Shown piece after piece: positions 35,100 through 46,900 of a stretch of 64,000 nt of DNA. Positions within the stretch are counted from its first letter, which is position 1. Each line of letters opens with the position of its first letter. Location of the stretch: contig OY848919.1 of assembly GCA_963693285.1 (NCBI GenBank), forward strand, positions 8,365,461 to 8,429,460, in the 5' to 3' direction. The notes under the pieces are model-generated. The model made no database searches. It had not been told where the DNA came from and saw only the letters and a program-made list of their open reading frames with translations. The position numbers were made by a program, and so were the translations under genes. This DNA is from Xestospongia muta. Lineage: Eukaryota > Porifera > Demospongiae > Haplosclerida > Petrosiidae.

Positions 35100-38040
35100 G
35101 TCTTAAATATACTAATAAAGTAGTCTAAATAGGTTAAATCTCTAAAATAAACTGTTTAGAGCTATTTGAAAGTTAAAAAAGATTACTAATTAACTATGAA
35201 AACTGGTTAAATAAGCTGATCTAAGTAAGTTTATTTCTCTTAAATATACTAATAAAGTAGTCTAAATAGGTTAAAACTCTAAAATAAACTGTTTAGAGCT
35301 ATTTGAAAGTTAAAAAAGATTAGTAATTAACTATGAAAACTGGTTAAATAAGCTGATCTAAAGAGTTTAGTAAGTTTATCTGTCTTCAATATACTAATAA
35401 AGTAGTCTAAATAGGTTAAAACTCTAAAATAAGCTGTTTAGAGCTTTTTGAATGTTAAAAACGATTAGTAATTAACTATGAAAACTGGTTAAATAGCTGA
35501 TCTAAAGACATTAGTAAGTTTATCTGTCTTAAATATACTAATAAAGTAGTCTAAATAGGCTAAAACTCTAAAATAAACTGTTTAGAGCTTTTTAAAAGTT
35601 AAAAAAGATTAGTAATTAACTATGAACACTGGTTAAATTAGCTGATCTAAAGAGTTTAGTAAGTTTATCTGTCTTAAATATACTAATAAAGTAGTCTAAA
35701 TAGGTTAAAACTCTAACATAAACTGTTTAGAGCTTTTTGAAAGTTAAAAAGATTAGTAATTAACTAAGAAAACTGCTTAAATAAGCTGATCTAAAGAGTT
35801 TAGTAAGTTTATCTGTCTTAAATATACTAATAAAGTAGTCTAAATAGGTTAAAACTCTAAAATAAACTGTTTAGAGCTTTTACAAAGTTGAAAAAGATTA
35901 GTAATTAACTATGAAAACTGGTGAAATAAACTGATCTAAAGAGTTTAGTAAGTTTATCTGTCTTAAATATACTAATAAAGTAGTCTAAATAGGTTAAAAC
36001 TCTAAAATAAACTGTTTAGAGCTTTTTTAAAGTTAAAAAGATTAGTAATTAACTATTAAAACTGGTTAAATAAGCTGATCTAAAGAGTTTAGTAAGTTTA
36101 TCTGTCTTAAATATACTAATAAAGTAGTCTAAATAGGTTAAAACTCTAAAATAAACTGTTTAGAGCTTTTTGAAACTTAAAAAAGATTAGTAATTAACTA
36201 TGAAAACTGGTTAAATAAGCTGATCTAAAGAATTTAGTAAGTTTATCTGTCTTAAATATACTAATAAAGTAGTGTAAATAGGTTAAAATTCTAAAATAAA
36301 CTGTTAGAGCTTTTTGAAAGTTAAAAAAAGATTAGTAATTAACTATGAAAACTGGTTAAATAAGCTGATCTAAAAAATTAGTAAGTTTGTCTGTCTTAAA
36401 TATACTAATAAAGTAGTCTAAATAGGTTAAAACTCTAAAATAAACTGTTTAGAGCTTTTTCAAAGTTAAAAAAGATTAGTAATTAACTATGAAAACTGGT
36501 TAAACAAGCTGATCTAAAGAGTTTAGTAAGTTTATCTGTCTTAAATATACTAATAAAGTAGTTTAAATAGGTTAAAACTCTAAAATAAACTGTTTAGAGT
36601 TTTTCAAAGTGATAAAATATTAGAATTAACTATGAAAACTGGTTAAATAAGCTGATCTAAAGAGTTTAGTAAGTCTATCTGTCTTAAATATACTAATAAA
36701 GTAGTCTAAATAGGTTAAATCTCTAAAATAAACTGTTTAGAGATATTTGAAAGTTAAAAAAGATTACTAATTAACTATGAAAACTGGTTAAATAAGCTGA
36801 TCTAAGTAAGTTTATTTCTCTTAAATATACTAATAAAGTAGTCTAAATAGGTTAAAACTCTAAAATAAACTGTTTAGAGCTATTTGAAAGTTAAAAAAGA
36901 TTAGTAATTAACTATGAAAACTGGTTAAATAAGCTGATCTAAAGAGTTTAGTAAGTTTATCTGTCTTCAATATACTAATAAAGTAGTCTAAATAGGTTAA
37001 AACTCTAAAATAAGCTGTTTAGAGCTTTTTGAATGTTAAAAACGATTAGTAATTAACTATGAAAACTGGTTAAATAGCTGATCTAAAGACTTTAGTAAGT
37101 TTATCTGTCTTAAATATACTAATAAAGTAGTCTAAATAGGTTAAAACTCTAAAATAAACTGTTTAGAGCTTTTTAAAAGTTAAAAAAGATTAGTAATTAA
37201 CTATGAAAACTGGTTAAAATAGCTGATCTAAAGAGTTTAGTAAGTTTATCTGTCTTAAATATACTAATAAAGTAGTCTAAATAGGTTAAAACTCTAACAT
37301 AAACTGTTTAGAGCTTTTTGAAAGTTAAAAAGATTAGTAATTAACTAAGAAAACTGCTTAAATAAGCTGATCTAAAGAGTTTAGTAAGTTTATCTGTCTT
37401 AAATATACTAATAAAGTAGTCTAAATAGGTTAAAACTCTAAAATAAACTGTTTAGAGCTTTTACAAAGTTGAAAAAGATTAGTAATTAACTATTAAAACT
37501 GGTTAAATAAGCTGATCTAAAGAGTTTAGTAAGTTTATCTGTCTTAAATATACTAATAAAGTAGTCTAAATAGGTTAAAACTCTAAAATAAACTGTTTAG
37601 AGCTTTTTGAAACTTAAAAAAGATTAGTAATTAACTATGAAAACTGGTTAAATAAGCTGATCTAAAGAATTTAGTAAGTTTATCTGTCTTAAATATACTA
37701 ATAAAGTAGTGTAAATAGGTTAAAATTCTAAAATAAACTGTTAGAGCTTTTTGAAAGTTAAAAAAAGATTAGTAATTAACTATGAAAACTGGTTAAATAA
37801 GCTGATCTAAAAAATTAGTAAGTTTGTCTGTCTTAAATATACTAATAAAGTAGTCTAAATAGGTTAAAACTCTAAAATAAACTGTTTAGAGCTTTTTCAA
37901 AGTTAAAAAAGATTAGTAATTAACTATGAAAACTGGTTAAACAAGCTGATCTAAAGAGTTTAGTAAGTTTATCTGTCTTAAATATACTAATAAAGTAGTT
38001 TAAATAGGTTAAAACTCTAAACTAAACTGTTTAGAGTTTT
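35100..38040 (-). repeat. Duplicated ~1580-bp satellite segment
   Basis: The rare variant cttcaatatactaat occurs at about 35384 and 36965. The variants around it (ctaagtaagtttatttctc, aatgttaaaaacg, aactaagaaaactgc, tttacaaagttgaaaaa, aaaaaattagtaag) recur in the same order. This is a second higher-order unit, distinct from the ~1606-bp one. Confidence 0.7.
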
Positions 38041-39876
38041 TCAAAGTGATAAAATATTAGAATTAACTAAGAAAACTGCTTAAATAAGCTATTCTTGAGA
38101 GTTTAGTAAGTTTATTTGTCTTAAATATTCTTATAAAGAAGTTTAAATAGGTTAAAACTCTAAAATAAACTGTTTAGAGCTTTTGAAAGTTAAAAAAGAT
38201 TAGAAATTAATAAGAAAAATGGTTAAATAAGCTGATCTAAAGAGTTTAGTAAGTTTATTTGTCTGAAATATACTGACAATGTAGTCTAAATAGGTTAAAA
38301 CTTAAAAATAAACTGTTTAGAACTTTTTTAAAGTGATAAAAGATTAGAATTAAATATGAAAACTGCTTAAATAAGCTAATCTAAATAGTTTAGTAAGTTT
38401 ACTTGTCTTAAATATATGATAATGTAGTCTAAATAGGTTAAAACTCTAAAATAAACTGTTTAGAGCTTTTTTAAAGTTAAAAAAGATTAGAAATTAACTA
38501 TGAAAACTGCTTAAATAAGCTGATCTAAAGAGTTTAGGAAATTTATCTTTCTGAAATACACTAATAAAGTAGTCTAAATAGGTTAAATCTCTAAAATAAA
38601 CTGTTTAGAGCTTTTTTAAAGTTAAAAAAGATTAGTAATTAACTATGAAAACTGGTTAAATAAGCTGATCTAAAGAGTTTAGTAAGTTTATCTGTCTTAA
38701 ATATACTAATAAAGTAGTCTAAATAGGTTAAAACTCTGAAATAAACTGTTTAGAGCTTTTTTAAAGTTAAAAATGATTAGAAATTAACTATGAAACTCCT
38801 TAAATAAGCTGATCTAAAGAGTTTAATAAGTTTATCTGTCTTAAATATACTAATAAAGTAGTCTAAATAGGTTAAAACTCTGAAATAAACTGTTTAGAGC
38901 TTTTTGAAAGTTAAAAAAGATTAGAAATTAACAATGAAACTGCTTAAATAAGCTGATCTAAAGAGTTTAGAAAATATATCTGTTTTAATTATACTAATAA
39001 AGTAGTCTAAATCGGTTAAAACTTTAAAATAAAAACTTTTAGAGACTTATGAAAGTTAAAAAAGATTAGAAATTAACTATGAAAACTACTTAAATAAGCT
39101 GATCTAATGAGTTTAGTAAGTTTATCTGTCTTAAATATACTAATAAAGTAGTCTAAATAGGTTAAAACTCTATAATAAACTGTTTAGAGCTTTTAGAAAG
39201 TTAAAAAAGATTAAAAATTAACTATGAAAACTGGTTAAATAAGCTGATCTAAAGAGTTTAGTAAGTTTATCTGTATTACATATACTAATAAAGTAGTCTA
39301 AATAGGTTAAAACTCTAAAATAAACAGTTTAGAGCTTTTTAAAAGTTAAAAAAATTAAAATTAAGCTGATCTAAAGAGTTTAGTAAGTTTATCTGTCTTA
39401 AATATACTAATAAAGTAGTTTAAATAGGTTAAAACTCTAAAATAAACTGTTTAGAGCTTTTTCAAAGTGATAAAAGATTAGAATTAACTAAGAAAACTGC
39501 TTAAATATGCTAAACTAGAGAGTTTGGTAAGTTTACCTGTCTTAATTATATGATAATGTAGTGTAAATAGGTTAAAACTCTAAAATAAACTGTTTAGAGC
39601 TTTTTTAAAGTTAAAAAAGATTAGAAATTAACTATGAAAACTGCTTAAATAAGCTGATCTAAAGAGTTTAGTAAATTTATCTTTCTTAAATATGCTAATA
39701 AAGTAGTCTAAATAGGTTAAAACTCTAAAATAAACTGTTTAGAGCTTTTTTAAAGTTAAAAAAGATTAGAAATTAACTATGAAACTCCTTAAATAAGCTG
39801 ATCTAAAGAGTTTAGTAAGTTTATCTGTCTTAAATATACTGACAAAGTAGTCTAAATAGGTTAAAACTACAAAATA

Positions 39877-40686
39877 TGGGTTATCTGTATCTCTGTACTT
39901 GATGAAGAACAATCAGTCCTTATGACAGGAGAAAAAGAGAATATTGAAACAAGTAGTCCCATATGACAATGTTACTTGATCTTTATACATGAATATATGT
40001 AGAGCCATCACGTCAGCTAGCTGAGGCTCAACATCCCTTGTTTAAGTTACGAAACTTAAATACCAAGGACAATGTACTGTTCATCCTTATCAAAGCTCAA
40101 TCAATGCACTTCTATATCAAGCTACTTTAATGTCAACGTAAGTTTCTAATGAAACTCTACTAAAATACAGAATTTAAACATCTATCATTCCAGGTAAAAA
40201 AATGAACAACAACTTTGGTTTAACTCTATATGCAAAAGGCAGGATGTAATCAAAAAAAACTTTTGAGATAACCTATCTTTTCCATTTTGTCTTCGTCCTA
40301 CAGTATGTACATTCCAGAAATGCCAAAAATGAAGAGAAACAATAGGGAAAGGCTTGGTGGATTCAAAGATGTACACATTGTATCACAGTTTTTACATGCT
40401 CTAGAAATAGAACCAGGAACTATATAACCATAACACTGATACCACTCCACCCTCACTCTTGATCATTGATCTTAATTAATAATGCATTAAATGAATGCAC
40501 GAACTATAAGTCATGATATTTATATTCTAAACACTTAACTCAATATTGATTCAAACTCTAATCACTCTGAACTCCTCGACCTGTACAAACGTTAACGTAC
40601 TGCAGGTGAAATGAAGCTGGGGTTTGTTTTCACTAACTATAATATTAACATTAGCATCACGTGAACTTCAATTAAATTTAATTCAA
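39877..40686. other. Unique DNA between satellite edge and LRRC59-like start
   Basis: This is the only space between the satellite and the first gene, so the promoter and 5' untranslated region of the LRRC59-like gene should lie here. I see no convincing TATA box, CpG island or exon. An imperfect inverted repeat at about 40036-40067 (tttaagtt, four bases, aacttaaa) is the only local structure noticed. Confidence 0.6.
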
Positions 40687-43551
40687 ATGGCCAGTGATTC
40701 AGAATCTAAACGAATTACGAAAAAGTTTATATCGGATCATATCGATGGCAATAGTCTGGATTTAAGTGTTTGTTCGTTATTAAATGTTCCTGTATATGAA
40801 TTGGTAAGTTAAGAATTACGATATAATTAATTTTTAACTGCCTTTAATCTATATAGAGACAGTTCTCTCATTTAAGGATACTTGATTTGTCACAGAACAA
40901 ACTGACTGAAATTTCTGTGAGTTGATCAATTATAATGGCTGTGTACGTATATGTTAATGTGAATTGAATGCTAGCCCAACCCATAAACCATGAAATGACC
41001 ATATACGCTAGTATTTGACTTACAAATTGTTAATGCTTCATCATCTGACTAGTCATAGCTAATTATTTACTTTATTTGTTAATATAGTTTTTATAAGTCC
41101 AATTCTGTATAGTTGCTACAATGGAAATGAATACAGTGAGTTTATTTTACATGATTTTTAAGCATAAACATCACATCAAGATGCCTATGTGTGTATTGTG
41201 AAAACTTGTTGGCATTATGACATCATGATATGCAAAGCTATCATTATTTTCAATTCACAATAGCAGTATTAAGAGATCAATGAGCAATCTCAAGACTCAA
41301 CAACCTCTGTTGCTCTACTTTATATTTCAAACTTTGTAGTGGTTATTATTATGTCAGTGACTTTATGTGAAAATGTCAGAGTTGTTATATGATTCAACAG
41401 TGACTTCTCAAATCACTGTTTTAATTTTAAAATGCTCAAAACATGAGATGGAAAAGCACATTTGTTAAAGATAATTTGGACATTTCTCTCCTATAGGAAT
41501 CATTTGCTACACTTACGTTTTTAGTTGAGTTAGATCTTAGCAAGAACTCTTTATCTTTTCTCCCAAGTAATTTTGGTGAACTACAACAACTTCAAAAGTT
41601 GGACCTTTTTGGAAACTGCTTAACATCTCTACCGTTAAGTTTTTCACAGTTACATTGTCTTCGATGGCTAGATCTCAGAGAAAACCAACTGGACTCTGAA
41701 ATAGCTACTGCTGCTGGTGACTGCACTAATGAAAAAGAGTGCAAACTATGTGCAATAAAGGTTTATATATTTTACCAGATGTCTTATCTTTGTCTTGATA
41801 GGTGGTGTCACTCATGAAACATAAAATAACAGAGGAGGAAGATAAACAAAAAAAATTACAGGAAAAACAACGAGGTATCATTGAAGCTATTATATTTACT
41901 ATATATGGATAGCCTTGGAAAATGAACCACATTTGATCTATTACAGATGATGCTCTTATATCTAGTATGTTACAAGCATTTAACATTCAATTTATTATGT
42001 TTTTGGCCAGCAAATGTTCTTAGCATCTCCAAATAGCATTTTCAAAAAATTAACTAACAATTAGCTAAATATATATACTAATTCCCCGTTTTTTGTTTGT
42101 GTCAGAAACTTATCAGACAGGCCATCTTGATAGTTCATTCAGCTTAAGCTAAGCAATGTTTCTAAGTATCACAGTAGAAGTTGGTGAAAATGCTGAATTG
42201 TCCATGTTTCGTCCACAAAAATAGCTCAAAAAGTAAAAAATTGCCACTATTTTCACAAATGCAGCACAATTTGAAACGAATATCTGCTTTTGTATCTCAC
42301 ATTTTGAGCACTTTTGAAACAAAATCAAGTAGTTTCAGCAGTTTACTATTAAGAGCTTCTCTTAGAGAAGGTTGTATTTATCAGTAATTAATATTAATGG
42401 CAAAGAAAGGGATACAAATGGAGAATATTAGTCTCCAGTTTGTATACTATTTCCTGCTTAGATGTTCAACTCAATTAAAAGAAGATCCAGGAAAATTATT
42501 GCATGACTGATAATAAACTAGTGACTATAAGCCTAGGTATAATACAATGAATTAAGTATCATAACAACTTTCTTGTTGTATTCTGGAGAACCTTCTTGTT
42601 GGTGGCATCATTCCAAGAACCCAGCTAATTCCCGTATCACTTTAGCCATAATTATTTTTTCTTCATGCATACAGAGTTAATTATGCATGTCATTCTCACC
42701 TTGTTAATGTATTTTAGCACTGCTATCCATGCATACACATTCATTTTTCAAACTCTTTATTACTTGTCTAATATTACTTTCAGTAATCCAGTTCATACAC
42801 TTCTATTTTGTATCACCGTATTTTTGTTTTTGGTTTAGTTCGACAAAAAAAGAAGGACAAAGCTGAAAAATATCAATTGGAACAGGCAAAACGGATTAAG
42901 CATGAAGAGAAAATTAAAAGAAGAATACTTTGGGAAAAGAACCAATTACTACATCAAGAAGAATCCACCATAGAAAGTACATATCCATATTTAACTTACT
43001 GATAATGTAGTGTTGGCATATTTCATTGTTTTTACTTGCCATTTGAGACTTCTGGAATGATTATGATTTACAAGACCATTGATTTATGTATCATTTAATT
43101 GTCTGTAATTCTACAGTCATTGCATGTTGAGATATATGGGAAATTGTTTTTATGTATACTTGTTAGATACTATGTGTTGTGTTGCCATGAGTGTATGATT
43201 ATCTGTTTAATTATTTTTATGTTACATTTAACAAAAAATTGTGTCTTCCTTCTCTCCAGGTAAAGAAGAAAATAAAGAGAGACCTGAAGAGTTTAAACAA
43301 TGTTGTCATAGCAAAAGTAAAATTCTTAATAATAATTTAAGTTTCCTTACAATTGGATACTACTGTTGTCTAATAATATTATATGAATATTACATTTTAG
43401 TGTCATTTGTTTTACAGTGTACATTTTGTTCTTTTGTCACCTTTTAATAGGACTTCAACTGTTTTGTTTTCTGTTCATTCTAATTGCTGTTGTGACAGGA
43501 GTGCTGGTGTGGATATACAAAGAAGGTATTACTGTTCATCTCGAATCATGA
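40687..43551 (+). CDS. LRRC59-like leucine-rich repeat ER membrane protein
   Basis: Seven exons: 40687-40803, 40857-40916, 41497-41760, 41802-41874, 42839-42976, 43260-43316 and 43451-43551, joined with GT-AG splice sites and matching phases into 269 codons. The start is ATG 40687 (MASDSESK). Residues 22-147 carry about five LRRs, for example ILDLSQNKLTEIS, ELDLSKNSLSFLP and WLDLRENQLDSEIA, then the cysteine motif GDCTNEKECKLC. All of these match the LRRC59 family in order. Residues 148-236 are highly charged (KKKDKAEKYQLEQAKR), as in the family's cytosolic coiled coil. Residues 240-259 form one membrane span (FCFLFILIAVVTG). LRRC59 is a tail-anchored protein of the ER and nuclear envelope linked to ribosome binding and nuclear import of FGF1. 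The luminal tail is only about ten residues (TGA at 43549), shorter than in vertebrates; an unseen splice from the GT at 43526 could extend it. The last intron-exon choice is the least certain. Confidence 0.88.
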
Positions 43552-43991
43552 ATACTTTGATAGACAATGACGTTTGTCCATTTTATTTGAATTTTATCAA
43601 CATGATAAAACATGATATAACAAAGCAAAAGTAATTAATCTACACGTTCTAAACATTTTGTGTATGGCTTTCTTACTTGAAACACTACTCCACACTTAGC
43701 CAAGCACACTATAATTTTATAAGGATTAGTTAGTACAGCAAATTGCTTTTAATTTCTTGTTGAGCAATATTTATGCATTATCAGTCAGAAATTTGTATGA
43801 CAACTGACTGGTTTGATGAAATCATTATACATTTATGGCATCATTATTTAAATTAAGTAACATTGTAGGATGTCATACATTTAGCAATTATCATACAAAG
43901 GATCAATTATTATTTAAAAATAAAAATTAAATACCAATGGATGACATGCACTTTATAATTAAAATACAAAACAATTATAACATGTCAAAGG
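43552..43991. other. Convergent 3' region between LRRC59-like and MALT1-like genes
   Basis: The two stop codons face each other 440 bp apart. The stretch is AT-rich with no further exon recognised and probably contains both 3' untranslated regions. Confidence 0.6.
43919..43924 (+). promoter_or_regulatory. Candidate polyadenylation signal AATAAA for the LRRC59-like gene
   Basis: AATAAA lies about 370 bp downstream of the TGA at 43549-43551, just before the facing gene's last exon. A second AATAAA occurs at 43999. Either could serve; transcript data would decide. Confidence 0.4.
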
Positions 43992-46900
43992 TCATTGCAA
44001 TAAAAAATCATAGGCTTCAAGAGTGGTTGGTAGATCATAGGTATAATGGTCTCCAGTATGTTTAACTGCAACAATTTTAAGTAAGTTTGAAACTTGATTC
44101 TGTAAAGAAAAGATAAACATCATGATACATTAAGAAAATTCCATGGTACAACAATCCAACATCAGTAGCCACAGCACACTATATATATTTTTAAAAGTTT
44201 TTTGATGGTACTGTTGCTGTTATAAATGCCTGCACTTTGCCAAAACTGAAAATTGGAGAGTTTTGGAGTTATTGTGCTGTTTCAAAGATGATTTTTAGAG
44301 TTATGAAAGGCTCTGTCAATCATGCTTAATTTAAAGCTACTTTATGTGGGTTAATTTCATTCATTGACTCCATAATTCACCTACAACAATAATAAAACTA
44401 TGAGAGTAAACATACAAGTATAATTATATACACACGTCATGATTCAAAATAATCTTAGGACTGTTTTTCATGTGCAGCATGCCAATTGTAAAAAGTAACA
44501 ATCACAACAAGCCAATTTGGTAATAATACCAAATAGCAGGAAAATTTGGATAAAGTTTTAATTTGGGTATTTGTTAAGTTTTGGCAAATTCACCAAGTTA
44601 ATTAACAAAGTTCTTATATTTATATTAATAAGTTCTCTTAGACTGATTTAAATTAATTGCCCAATTTTGCCAATTCAAATACCAATTCACAAAACCTTAA
44701 ATTCAAACAAAATTAAACCACTTAAATAGATGATATTTGAGCATAATTATGACAATAGTATGTGAAGTAGTTCCTAATAAGCAAGACATATTTAAAACTA
44801 AAATGTATATTTTTGCAAAGAAAATATTGAACAACCTTATCAAATGAAACGAGGCTGATCAGTTGACTTTATGCCTCTGAAAGAAAGTGGATGGGAGTAA
44901 TCACTCTGTGCATTTATTTTCTTATTGACTCTGGCTTTTGTTTCTTGTGATGTGTGTTGATCTTGTCATTTGCATGAACAATATAAACCAACAAATGCAA
45001 TAACTATGTAGCTGTTATTACTCTTAATTAGATCTATGCTTTTTTATTGTGTTTCCTGTAAAATGCATTGAGATCTACAGAGCCATGATGCTACAATTGT
45101 CCTTGCCACATTACTGTTTGTATTAATGAATGTGTTTCTTTCACCTTTGAAATACCATAAAATATGACTTGAATTTTGAAAAAATTGATTATTTTAAAAA
45201 AGTTTTAATTTAGACAAAACAACTCAATAAATCCATCCATGAAATTATTTAAACAAACTACTCTAATTTTGCCAACTTCCTTTCATTACAACAGTGAAAA
45301 CAAATTCAGAATGGGCTTAGTGAATAGACAAGTTTCTTAGTGAATAGACTAGTTTAACTATGGTCTTTGGGACTGGATGCAGCCTGTCAAGTAATGAGCA
45401 CTCAAAGGTTATGTCAATCCTCTCTGAATGTTTATAATTATATCAATAAAATTTTGTCCTGTATGGGTGTAGTCTCAACAAACACAACATTATATCTTTT
45501 ATGATACCAATGCAATGACCAACAATTTCTGAAAAAACTAGAACAAAGCAATTTATCAATGTGACCTCTAAATTCAGGTATAAAAATAAATTCACCAAAA
45601 TCTACTATGGTGAACATTTCAAGGACTTACGGTATACTATTATTAAGTCCTAAGAATGTGTCTGTACAGAATGTGCCTATTCCTCCATTAGTATACTCAA
45701 GATATGTTCCTGAAAGTGATACTGTACTGCTTACCTTGAGCTGTTGCAGACTAGTTACTTCAAACTCATATTTAATTAGTCTGCTACTCTTTGGATTTTC
45801 CATAGACTTCTCAGCAACATGGATATTAGCCTATAAATTTTAATGGAATTGTAGTAATTCTAGATCATGTCACACTAGGAATGCTAATCATAAATTTGAG
45901 CAATGTGCATGCATTACATTTTGGCTTAAAGTAATGATACAATAAACAAAAGTCTTTAGCTTTACTGTTTTAGTCACTTAACAATTTTATTTCAAGACTT
46001 GCTCATAATTAACAAAAAGTATGTCCCATATAAAAAGTTATGTACATGTACATACCAAGTTATCATTGGGATGGACACTCAACTCCTTGCATTTAATACT
46101 TTTAATCAACTTAAGAGACACCAGCAAAATGTTTGTCATGACAAAAGTATACTCAACATCTCCTTCAGCTAACCCAGCTAATTTATCAGGACCAATGTGC
46201 ATTGGAGAGAGATCTATGGAAGCAAGCAAAAGCAACATAAATTGTAATTAAAGCCAATATTCAGATCTGTAGGATATACATTGCAATTGTAATATCTGTA
46301 TGTGATATCCACTGTAATTGACATATCTGGATAAAAGAGATATTCTGATTTGTCAAAACTGTCATCGGTTTTAACTCTAGTAAAATTTGTTTATAATAGT
46401 TCATATATCAGAGGATCCATCATACTTTGTTATTGCTGTCATCAGTATTATTAAACCAATATGCATAACATATACAGTTTTGCAAAGATACTGATATGGT
46501 ACTAGCCTCTTTCTAGCCATTATCTACCTAAGACACCTAGGAATTGGACTTAATCATAGTCTCTCTTGATTAGCTATTATTTACTTTGCTATTTTTGAAA
46601 AGAATGTTATTTCAGTTAACTTACAATGCCTTTTCTTATGCAATTGTTCAAACTCTTTGACAGACTCTTTCATGTATGGATCATACATGACGTCTTCATG
46701 AAGAGTGATTTCTAGTGGAGAAAACTGTATATAGGCAACTGGTCTTTGGTATTCCTTGCCATCTTTAGACAGATCTTTCTCCCTCATGTCTAATCAACAA
46801 ACATTTTAAAATAGAGAATAAACTTCAAACTTTGTATTGGTGTACACTAGTTTCTAATATTATAGTAATAATCTTACATTTCAAAGCCTTGTCAAACAAA

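Larger units (their letters stand above)
23141..39876 (-). repeat. Satellite array block 5, inverted orientation, after the retroelement
   Basis: Reverse-oriented monomers resume exactly at the right target-site copy (23141-23152) and run to 39876, where ggttaaaactacaaaata gives way to unique DNA. About 115 monomers fit by length. They are mostly of the subfamily with aaataaactgtttagagc and attagtaattaactatg. Copies become more divergent toward the right edge (about 38040-39870), the usual pattern at the margin of a satellite array. Confidence 0.96.

Noticed and set aside
1..39876. CENP-B-box-like or telomeric motif in the satellite
   Set aside because: No CG-containing box resembling CENP-B and no runs of ttaggg or similar were seen, so centromere or telomere identity is not supported by sequence alone.
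40036..40067. Imperfect inverted repeat upstream of the LRRC59-like gene
   Set aside because: Eight-base AT-rich arms with a 4-base loop are expected by chance in such DNA; no regulatory role claimed.
43407..43634. 75-codon open frame overlapping the LRRC59-like last exon
   Set aside because: It is in a different frame from the membrane-span exon and has no recognisable protein pattern.
45607..46251. Plus-strand open frames of 76-78 codons
   Set aside because: They are antisense shadows of MALT1-like exons on the minus strand.
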